From assembly GCA_964638815.1 (NCBI GenBank), contig CAZXBB010000157.1, positions 1 through 5,026 of the forward strand: DNA of 5,026 nt, in the 5' to 3' direction. The notes under the pieces were generated by a model. That model had not been told where the DNA came from. It did not search any database and saw only the letters and a program-made list of their open reading frames with translations. Below, piece after piece: positions 1 through 4,318 of the stretch. Every line of letters begins with the position of its first letter. The stretch's first letter is position 1. The position numbers were made by a program, and so were the translations under genes. This DNA comes from CAZXBB01 sp964638815. Its GTDB lineage: Bacteria; Planctomycetota; Phycisphaerae; Phycisphaerales; SM1A02.

Positions 1-239
1 AGCACGGCGGGCGGGACGCTCATACCGCGGTGCGCGCGCGCGATCAGGCGGGCGGGATCGATCGCGGCGTTGATGCGGACCGCGTCCCGGGCGTTGACCG
101 CCGCTTCGTACTGCGTGACGAAGGCGCGCGCCTCGTCCTCCGTGACGGCGGAGCCGGCGGCCGTGGCCGCGCGCGGCGCGAAGATCGCGATGATCAGCGC
201 AGCGGCTGCAGACCACGCGCGGTGAGCGGACTTGGTCAT
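1..239 (-). CDS. Secreted hypothetical protein, N-terminal part only (cut by left window edge)
   Basis: The frame opens at an ATG (237-239) and stays open to the window edge, giving 79 residues. The N-terminus is a clear Sec signal peptide: a basic start (MTKSAHRAW), a hydrophobic core (AAALIIAIFA, about residues 11-20) and an AxA-type cleavage region (ATA/AG, about residues 24-27). The mature part seen (TEDEARAFVTQYEAAVNARDAV...) is an amphipathic helix in the style of small exported helical or TPR-like domains; I do not recognise a family. An AGGA sits only 2 nt before the ATG, which is close for a ribosome site. The gene follows the 91-residue gene on the same strand after 89 bp, and that gap holds four direct repeats and two overlapping hairpins, so it may have its own control. 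Coding and exported: fairly sure. Function: unknown. Confidence 0.72.
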   Translation of the reverse strand, partial: MTKSAHRAWSAAAALIIAIFAPRAATAAGSAVTEDEARAFVTQYEAAVNARDAVRINAAIDPARLIARAHRGMSVPPAV

Positions 240-262
240 GATCCTGTCCAGTGGAGATTGGC

Positions 263-319
263 CCGTGATAGCCGGTCCGTGATAGCCGACCCGTGATAGC
301 CGGGTCGGTGATAGTCGAC
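263..319. repeat. Four imperfect 14-bp direct repeats upstream of the secreted gene
   Basis: Four copies of a unit near CCGTGATAGCCGRY lie head to tail at 263-276, 277-290, 291-304 and 306-319, with one extra base between the third and fourth. The core TGATAG is present in all four. They end 24 bp before the ATG of the minus-strand secreted gene, which is promoter or leader position. In the gene's orientation each unit reads roughly CGGCTATCACGG. The array could be an operator or leader element, or a simple tandem expansion; the sequence alone does not decide. Confidence 0.8.
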
Positions 320-323
320 CCGG
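286..323 (-). promoter_or_regulatory. Two overlapping, mutually exclusive hairpins in the repeat array
   Basis: Hairpin A pairs 286-293 (CCGACCCG) with 301-308 (CGGGTCGG), an 8-bp perfect stem with a 7-nt loop. Hairpin B pairs 300-307 (CCGGGTCG) with 316-323 (CGACCCGG), an 8-bp perfect stem with an 8-nt loop. They share the segment 300-308, so only one can form at a time. The array lies 6 bp past the stop codon of the 91-residue gene (329) and before the secreted gene. There is no T-run after either stem, so a canonical intrinsic terminator is not supported. A structured leader, a factor-dependent end or a dimeric-protein operator are all possible. Confidence 0.45.
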
Positions 324-328
324 GGAAG

Positions 329-604
329 TCAGGCCTGAACGTCGACGCGCGGGCGCCCGTCCTCCGGAGGCGCGGGCTGGTCCTTGGCATCGCGCTCGGC
401 GTCGGCCTGCCCGGACTCGTTGTGCGGCAGCTTGCGAACGGCGTCCGACGTCTCGACGCCGGCGACGCGCAGCTCCAGCATGTCCTCCTGGCGCACGCGC
501 CGATCGGTGGTCGCCCGCTCTCGCGAGCGCGCCTTGCCGGCCACCTGCTGCGCCTGAGCCGCCTGCAGAATGGACGCGTCGATGGGGGAGCCGATCGAAC
601 TCAT
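329..604 (-). CDS. Small hypothetical protein, 91 residues, charged and helical
   Basis: The protein begins MSSIGSPIDASILQAAQAQQ. It continues with a strongly charged, probably helical middle (residues about 9-50, rich in Arg, Glu, Gln and Ala) and ends in an acidic, Pro-containing tail closing in RPRVDVQA. It has no signal peptide, membrane segment or cysteine, so it is probably cytoplasmic. I recall similar short 'MSSIG...ILQ...AQAQQ' proteins from planctomycete genomes, without known function. The frame extends 16 codons further to a GTG at 650-652, but that extension (MRPVFRARRNRADIPA) looks like translated spacer, and the ATG at 602-604 gives the more natural N-terminus. No good ribosome site precedes the ATG; an 8-bp-stem hairpin occupies that position. 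It lies 61 bp after the large secreted gene and could share its transcript. Confidence 0.7.
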   Translation of the reverse strand: MSSIGSPIDASILQAAQAQQVAGKARSRERATTDRRVRQEDMLELRVAGVETSDAVRKLPHNESGQADAERDAKDQPAPPEDGRPRVDVQA

Positions 605-605
605 A

Positions 606-630
606 GCCGGAATATCGGCCCGATTCCGGC
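606..630 (-). promoter_or_regulatory. Hairpin immediately before the start codon of the 91-residue gene
   Basis: GCCGGAAT (606-613) and ATTCCGGC (623-630) form a perfect 8-bp stem around a 9-nt loop, ending one base before the ATG at 602-604. On the transcript this occupies the place where a ribosome site would be. It lies 35 bp past the stop of the large secreted gene, so it could instead be an mRNA 3'-end structure; no T-run follows. A protein operator is a third option. Confidence 0.45.
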
Positions 631-665
631 GCGCCCTGAAAACTGGACGCACCGCCGATAATCGC

Positions 666-2414
666 CTACTTCCCGGGCTCTTCCTCGCCCAGCCAGATCG
701 CGCGCAAGAGCGGAAGCAGCGGATCGTCGGGCACTTCCTCGGCCAGCACGTCGAGACCGCGCCGGATGGTCTGCGGCTCCTCGAGCAGGCGCCCGACGTA
801 CGCGTAGAGGAGCGCCGCGTTGCTTCGGTCGCGCCGCGCGTCGTCGAGCCGACCGGCGAGCGTGTCGACGGCGTCGAGCAGACGCGGGCGGTTCGGCAGC
901 AGCCCCGGCGCGAATCGCGCGTCGATCATCTCCGGCTGGTACACGTAGAGGCTGCGCAGCGTCAGGGCGGCGGAGAGGTAGAGACCGGCGCCGATCTGCG
1001 TGTGGACGAGCCCTGTGGTCGCAAGCGGATGCCCCGGCGTGAAGCGCAGCGCCCGGTTGAACCGGCGCTCGGCCCAGAAGTAGCGGCCCTCGCGCAGTGC
1101 CTCCTCGGTGGAGGCGAGCAGCTCCGCGAATCGCGTTTCCTCGCGCCCCGAGGTCAGGTGGTCGATGCGCTCGCCGTGACGCAGGACCATCCCGATGTCT
1201 GCGACCTTCAGGTCCGCGACCTTGATGTCGCCGCCGACCGCCTGGTCCGGGGAATCCGTGAGCGGGCGGTCCGGATCGAGGTCGTCGAGCGTCGCGACGG
1301 GCGGCGGCAGCTCAAGGGATTTGGCGACTCCGAGGCCGCGTCGCGGCAGCGTCGCGTCGTCCGGATCCGGGGCCTCACCTTCCTCCTGCGCACTGCCGGT
1401 GAGGTAGAGACGCAGGGCACGAAGGTCCTCCTCGACGCCTCGCACGGTCTCCTCGTCGAGCTCGGGCGTGATCTTCCGCGAGATCACGCCGGCGGCCTCC
1501 ATTTGCGCGTATCGCTCCGCGACCTTCGTGCGGATCGCGCGCAGCTCCGCGTCGCCGGTGGTGACGGCGTCGCCCCCCTCGGCGTCGGGGCCCTCCGTTT
1601 CGCCTTCCTTCGGAAGGTCGCCGAGACGCAGCGGGTTCACGCGCGCATCGTTCGGCGTCAGGCCGAGCCGCGCGCTCGCGAGCAGCTCGGCGTAGGAGCT
1701 CTGGTACGGCGCTCCGACTCCCGTCGTCTTCGTCTTGTCAACCTCCTCGGCGACGCGCGCGAAGTCGTAGGCCGTCAGTCCGATCATCTCGCCGACGCGG
1801 TTCACGGCCGTTCGCTCGAGACCGCCGAGCGCCGACGCGCGCACGACGTACGCGTTGCCCTCGGGGTCGTACATGTTGCCGACCACGCTCGGCTGGATCC
1901 GGCTCTCCTGCGTGCTGGTCGTCAGCGACGCGAAGCTGAGCTGATCGAGCCGCATCCGCGCGTCGTTGATCGCGCGGGTCGAGTAATCCGGCTCGAAGGT
2001 CCCGCTGGTGTTGCCCTGACCGACGCGCGCGTACTGGATGATGTTCGCATCCTGCCCGAAGCGGAAGCGCTGGTAGGTCGTGTTGTAGTTGACGAAGTTC
2101 ACCCCGGACCAGGCGCTGTCGGCGCGGAACTGGAAGAGGTCGTCCGAGCCCGCCTCGTCTCGAAAGGCGTCGGCCGCGGTGTACCCGACGCTCCCGCGGA
2201 ACCCCCGCCCGCCGATGACGCTGTTCGTCACGATGTCATTGCGCGCGGCGAAGTCGGTCGGCAGGGCGGCCTCGTTGAGGCCCCCGGACGTCAGGGCGGG
2301 ATTCGCGTCGAGCGCCCGCCCGTCCCCGATCGCGTTCTGCGCCGCGGCGGGCGCGGCGAGCGCGAGGGCGGCGAGGATCGAGGCGTTCGCGAGTCGGTGA
2401 TGGGGCGTCAGCAT
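666..2414 (-). CDS. Large secreted protein with C-terminal TPR-like helices, 582 residues
   Basis: Residues 1-25 are a Sec signal peptide (MLTPHHRLANASILAALALA, then APAAA before Q26), which with a Shine-Dalgarno AGGA 8 nt upstream (2423-2426) fixes the start at the ATG 2412-2414. The frame is open upstream to 2645, but that part lies in the intergenic gap and overlaps the anti-sigma gene. The mature protein has several zones. Residues about 64-130 are rich in Gly, Phe, Tyr and Asn (NSVIGGRGFRGSVGY..., NYNTTYQRFRFGQ), beta-like in character. Residues about 260-300 and 340-360 are acidic low-complexity stretches. Residues about 432-500 resemble two TPR-type helical hairpins (EEALREGRYFWAERRFNRAL; RALRFTPGHPLA), with further helices to the end. 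A short internal repeat KVADLKVAD lies near residue 400. No catalytic motif or cysteine cluster is seen. The likely role is a periplasmic or surface scaffold; this is inference. It starts 91 bp after the anti-sigma gene, so it is a candidate target of that regulator. Confidence 0.85.
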   Translation of the reverse strand: MLTPHHRLANASILAALALAAPAAAQNAIGDGRALDANPALTSGGLNEAALPTDFAARNDIVTNSVIGGRGFRGSVGYTAADAFRDEAGSDDLFQFRADSAWSGVNFVNYNTTYQRFRFGQDANIIQYARVGQGNTSGTFEPDYSTRAINDARMRLDQLSFASLTTSTQESRIQPSVVGNMYDPEGNAYVVRASALGGLERTAVNRVGEMIGLTAYDFARVAEEVDKTKTTGVGAPYQSSYAELLASARLGLTPNDARVNPLRLGDLPKEGETEGPDAEGGDAVTTGDAELRAIRTKVAERYAQMEAAGVISRKITPELDEETVRGVEEDLRALRLYLTGSAQEEGEAPDPDDATLPRRGLGVAKSLELPPPVATLDDLDPDRPLTDSPDQAVGGDIKVADLKVADIGMVLRHGERIDHLTSGREETRFAELLASTEEALREGRYFWAERRFNRALRFTPGHPLATTGLVHTQIGAGLYLSAALTLRSLYVYQPEMIDARFAPGLLPNRPRLLDAVDTLAGRLDDARRDRSNAALLYAYVGRLLEEPQTIRRGLDVLAEEVPDDPLLPLLRAIWLGEEEPGK

Positions 2415-2422
2415 CGGGCGAT

Positions 2423-2426
2423 TCCT
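2423..2426 (-). promoter_or_regulatory. Ribosome binding site deciding the start of the secreted TPR-like protein
   Basis: On the minus strand the bases read CCAGGAAT, with AGGA 8 nt before the ATG at 2412-2414. Together with the signal peptide that follows, this supports the internal ATG over the upstream starts of the same open frame. Confidence 0.6.
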
Positions 2427-2440
2427 GGGTAAGCGTCGGC

Positions 2441-2486
2441 GTTTCCCCCGGCGGGCGTTAGATACTACGTTTCGCGCCGGCGGACG
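2441..2486 (-). repeat. Imperfect direct repeat in the gap upstream of the secreted protein
   Basis: GTTTCCCCCGGCGGGCG (2441-2457) and GTTTCGCGCCGGCGGACG (2469-2486) align with one gap and two mismatches, 28 bp apart. A third GTTTC lies another 28 bp on (2497-2501), overlapping the end region of the anti-sigma gene. Read on the minus strand these are three GAAAC words, which resembles the -35 element of some ECF promoters, but no matching CGTC-type -10 element was found at about 16 bp. A 9-bp direct repeat TCGCGCCGG (2472-2480, 2489-2497) overlaps the second copy. The gap is 91 bp long and has no intrinsic terminator with a T-run. Confidence 0.4.
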
Positions 2487-2505
2487 GATCGCGCCGGTTT
2501 CGCCC

Positions 2506-3528
2506 TCATGGCCGCCAGGCGCGACCCTCGCGGCTGATCGTGTCCGCGATGGCCGGGATCTCGACGTCGTTGCAGCACACCATGAAGTACACGAGGCTTC
2601 CGTCCTCCGCGCAGGCGACGGTGCGCCCGCACGTCGGGCGGTCACCGATCCTGACCCACGCCCAGTGCTCGCCGACGCGCATCCCGGGCCCGATGGCGTC
2701 GCTCGGCACGACGAAGAGGCTCAGCGTCGCATTCGGGCAGCCGTCGCTGCCGCGTTCCGTGCTCGCGTAAACGAGATGCGCGGACAGGTCAGCCCCCGGT
2801 ATATGGCAACGGCCGGCGCCGATGAACTGGTATCCGGGCACGTGGAAGATGGGCACCTCGTGTCCGAGGTACCCGCGCAGGCCCTCGGCCGCCGCCGGTC
2901 CCCGCCACGTCGCCTTGCGCTCGCGGGCATCCGGATCGCCGGCGCAGCGATGGTGTTCTCCCGAGACGAACTGGGCGATCTCGGTGGCCGGCTCCGCGAT
3001 CGTCCGCCTGACGGAGTCGATGGGACGGCCGAAGATGCCGAAGAGCACGGCTCCCGCGATCACCGCGAGCGTGGCGGCGACGGCGAAGACGTTGGCCCGC
3101 GGCGGGCCGGCAAGCCACGACCGGGCGGCGGGACGCGGCACGGGCCGGGCGGCGGGACGCGGCACGGGTCGGGCGGCGGGTCGGGCGGCCGCCCCCGGCG
3201 CCGGCGCGAGGCCGTTGCCGCCGGGTGTCGGCGCCCCGTCCTCGCGCGAGTCCGTCGCGAGCTCGAACGCCGGCTCCGCCGCGGCTGCCGCCAGCGCGGC
3301 CCGGACGCGCGGCGCGAGATCGGCCGGCGTCGGGGCGGTCGTCGCATTCATCTCGTTCATCGCGCGCGAGATCTTCTCGCAGAGGGTCCGTTCGAACCGC
3401 ACCTGCCCGGCGAGGTCGGGATCGGCTGCGATCCGGCGCTCGAAGGCGGCGGTCCGCTCGTCGTCCAGCTCTCCGTCGCAGAACTGCCGGATCAGGCTGC
3501 CGATGTCATCTGGCGTGGGCTGGGTCAT
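2506..3528 (-). CDS. Probable membrane anti-sigma factor with Cys-rich extracytoplasmic domain, 340 residues
   Basis: The N-terminal 90 residues (DIGSLIRQFCDGELDDERTAAFERRI..., then a basic and acidic helix to about 60) match the general pattern of anti-sigma N-termini: a short helix, a D/E-rich 'DGELD' turn and an 'AADPDLA' helix. The usual HxxxCxxC zinc motif is absent. Residues about 108-137 are a Pro/Ala/Arg linker containing two identical 8-residue repeats. One membrane helix follows (about 145-167, ANVFAVAATLAVIAGAVLFG). The remaining 173 residues should lie outside the cytoplasm and contain seven cysteines (195, 241, 264, 300, 306, 318, 319), including CGRTVAC and VCCND. The ATG is preceded by AGGGAA at 3533-3538. 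It starts 36 bp after the stop of the sigma gene, on the same strand. The expected role is to bind the sigma factor and release it on an external signal, perhaps redox or metal; the signal is inferred only from the cysteines. The assignment depends mainly on topology and neighbourhood. Confidence 0.82.
   Translation of the reverse strand: MTQPTPDDIGSLIRQFCDGELDDERTAAFERRIAADPDLAGQVRFERTLCEKISRAMNEMNATTAPTPADLAPRVRAALAAAAAEPAFELATDSREDGAPTPGGNGLAPAPGAAARPAARPVPRPAARPVPRPAARSWLAGPPRANVFAVAATLAVIAGAVLFGIFGRPIDSVRRTIAEPATEIAQFVSGEHHRCAGDPDARERKATWRGPAAAEGLRGYLGHEVPIFHVPGYQFIGAGRCHIPGADLSAHLVYASTERGSDGCPNATLSLFVVPSDAIGPGMRVGEHWAWVRIGDRPTCGRTVACAEDGSLVYFMVCCNDVEIPAIADTISREGRAWRP
3121..3180 (-). repeat. 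Perfect 24-bp tandem duplication in the anti-sigma linker
   Basis: Two identical 24-bp units lie at 3121-3144 and 3145-3168, followed by a partial third copy from 3169 that matches 11 of the first 12 bases. The unit length is a multiple of three and encodes the 8-residue repeat RPAARPVP in the Pro-rich linker before the membrane helix. Copy-number change would alter linker length without breaking the frame. Confidence 0.85.
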
Positions 3529-3532
3529 CTCG

Positions 3533-3538
3533 TTCCCT
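3533..3538 (-). promoter_or_regulatory. Ribosome binding site of the anti-sigma gene
   Basis: The minus strand reads AGGGAACGAG directly before the ATG at 3526-3528, placing AGGG 6 nt from the start. It lies inside the 36-bp gap after the sigma gene stop, which fits independent initiation on a shared sigma/anti-sigma transcript. Confidence 0.6.
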
Positions 3539-3564
3539 GGTCCTCGGTTCGGTGGGACCTCCAG

Positions 3565-4113
3565 CTAATCCTTGAGCAGCCCGTTTTCTTCGGCCAATTC
3601 GGACAACTGGCGGGCAAGGAGGTTCCGGGCCCGATGGAGCCGGCTCATCACCGTCCCGATCGGGATCCCGTGGATCTCGGCGATCTCGCGGTACTTCAGC
3701 CCCTCGACCCCCCACAGGAGCAGGACGCTCCGGTACTCCGGCCGCAGCTCGTCGATCGAGGCCTTGAGCCGCTCGTCCACGTGCTCCCACTCCAGGCTCG
3801 CGAGATCCCACGCCGGGGGCGGCTCGTCGGGACCGGGCTCGCCGCTGATCGCCATCGGCAGATCGTCCATCCCGACGGGCCCGCGTCGCGCCCGGGCCAC
3901 GCGCGAGTAGAACACGTTGTGGAGGATCTTGAACAGCCAGGGGCGGATCCCCCCGCCCATCTCCTCGTAGCGATCCGCGACGCGGAGGGCGCGCAGGCAG
4001 GTCTCCTGAACGAGATCCGCCGCCTCGTCGGGGTGCCGGGCAAGCTGCATCGCCATGCGGTACAGGGCGTCCAGATGCTCGAGCGTGCGTTCCTCGAATA
4101 GGGCACGTTCCAA
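3565..4113 (-). CDS. ECF-family RNA polymerase sigma factor, 182 residues from a TTG start
   Basis: This is a sigma-70 family factor of the extracytoplasmic function class. Region 2 covers about residues 8-75: DEAADLVQETCLRAL is the core-binding helix of region 2.1-2.2, and RPWLFKILHNVFYSRVAR is the region 2.3-2.4 helix that melts and reads the -10 element. An acidic, Pro-rich linker (about 88-104) follows. Region 4 covers about 115-172, with LRPEYRSVLLLWGVEGLKY and the helix-turn-helix YREIAEIHGIPIGTVMSRLHRARNLL for -35 recognition. The start is uncertain. The TTG at 4111-4113 has an AAGG 8 nt upstream (4122-4125) and begins close to the expected N-terminus (LERALFEERTLEHL). The only ATG in frame (4312-4314) would add 67 residues of Pro/Arg/Gly-rich sequence and sit 4 bp from the divergent ComEC start, so I prefer the short form. 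Stop is TAG at 3565-3567, 36 bp before the anti-sigma gene. Such pairs often regulate themselves; no sure promoter was seen. Confidence 0.93.
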   Translation of the reverse strand: MERALFEERTLEHLDALYRMAMQLARHPDEAADLVQETCLRALRVADRYEEMGGGIRPWLFKILHNVFYSRVARARRGPVGMDDLPMAISGEPGPDEPPPAWDLASLEWEHVDERLKASIDELRPEYRSVLLLWGVEGLKYREIAEIHGIPIGTVMSRLHRARNLLARQLSELAEENGLLKD

Positions 4114-4318
4114 CGCGATGACCTTCGTGGGGCGCCCCGGGGGCCGGGGGGGCCGGGGGCCGGGGAGGGACAGATGGAGGCGAGGGCATGATACGGCCGC
4201 CCCCGCCGCCGACGCCGGGGCCTTCGGGCCGGGGCCGCCGGCACGCCCGTGAGCGGATACCAGGGGGTGATACCGCCGAAGCCGCGGGAGGCGCCGCGTG
4301 GTGTCGTAGAACATCGCG
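4114..4318. other. Divergent intergenic region between sigma factor and ComEC genes
   Basis: If the sigma gene starts at 4113, this 205-bp region must hold promoters for both directions. It is extremely G+C-rich. Visible elements are a 10-bp palindrome GGGGCGCCCC (4129-4138), the G-tract cluster (4139-4169), a cUUCGg-type small hairpin GGCC-TTCG-GGCC (4219-4230), and a direct repeat GATACC at 4256-4261 and 4269-4274. On the minus strand TATCAT (4188-4193) is a possible -10 for the sigma gene, but no fitting -35 is evident. On the plus strand no Shine-Dalgarno sequence is close to the ComEC ATG; the best purine stretch, GGGAG (about 4286-4290), is too distant at about 28 nt. Confidence 0.5.
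4139..4169 (+). repeat. G-tract cluster with quadruplex potential
   Basis: The plus strand carries five G-runs of 5, 7, 5, 4 and 3 bases separated by CC, CC, CC and A. This satisfies the usual G-quadruplex pattern (four or more runs of at least three G with short loops). It lies 26 bp before the proposed sigma factor start, on that gene's template strand. The CC spacers can also pair with the G-runs, so a duplex hairpin competes. Confidence 0.6.

Noticed and set aside
263..319. CRISPR array
   Set aside because: The units are 14 bp and directly adjoining, with no spacers; the array does not have the repeat-spacer layout.
570..2432. 620-codon open frame on the plus strand
   Set aside because: It lies antisense to the secreted TPR-like gene. 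Its product is Arg/Val/Glu-rich with no domain, signal peptide or ribosome site, typical of the stop-poor opposite frame in high-G+C DNA.
2415..2645. Upstream extension of the secreted protein
   Set aside because: It would overlap the 3' end of the anti-sigma gene by 140 bp and bury the signal peptide 77 residues into the protein.
3539..3559. GGTCC/GGACC inverted repeat in the sigma/anti-sigma gap
   Set aside because: It has only a 5-bp stem with an 11-nt loop and no T-run; too weak to call a terminator.
2665..4101. 478-codon open frame on the plus strand
   Set aside because: It is antisense to both the anti-sigma and the sigma genes, and the sigma match on the other strand is unmistakable. 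The product is low-complexity and crosses the 36-bp intergenic gap, as a chance frame would.
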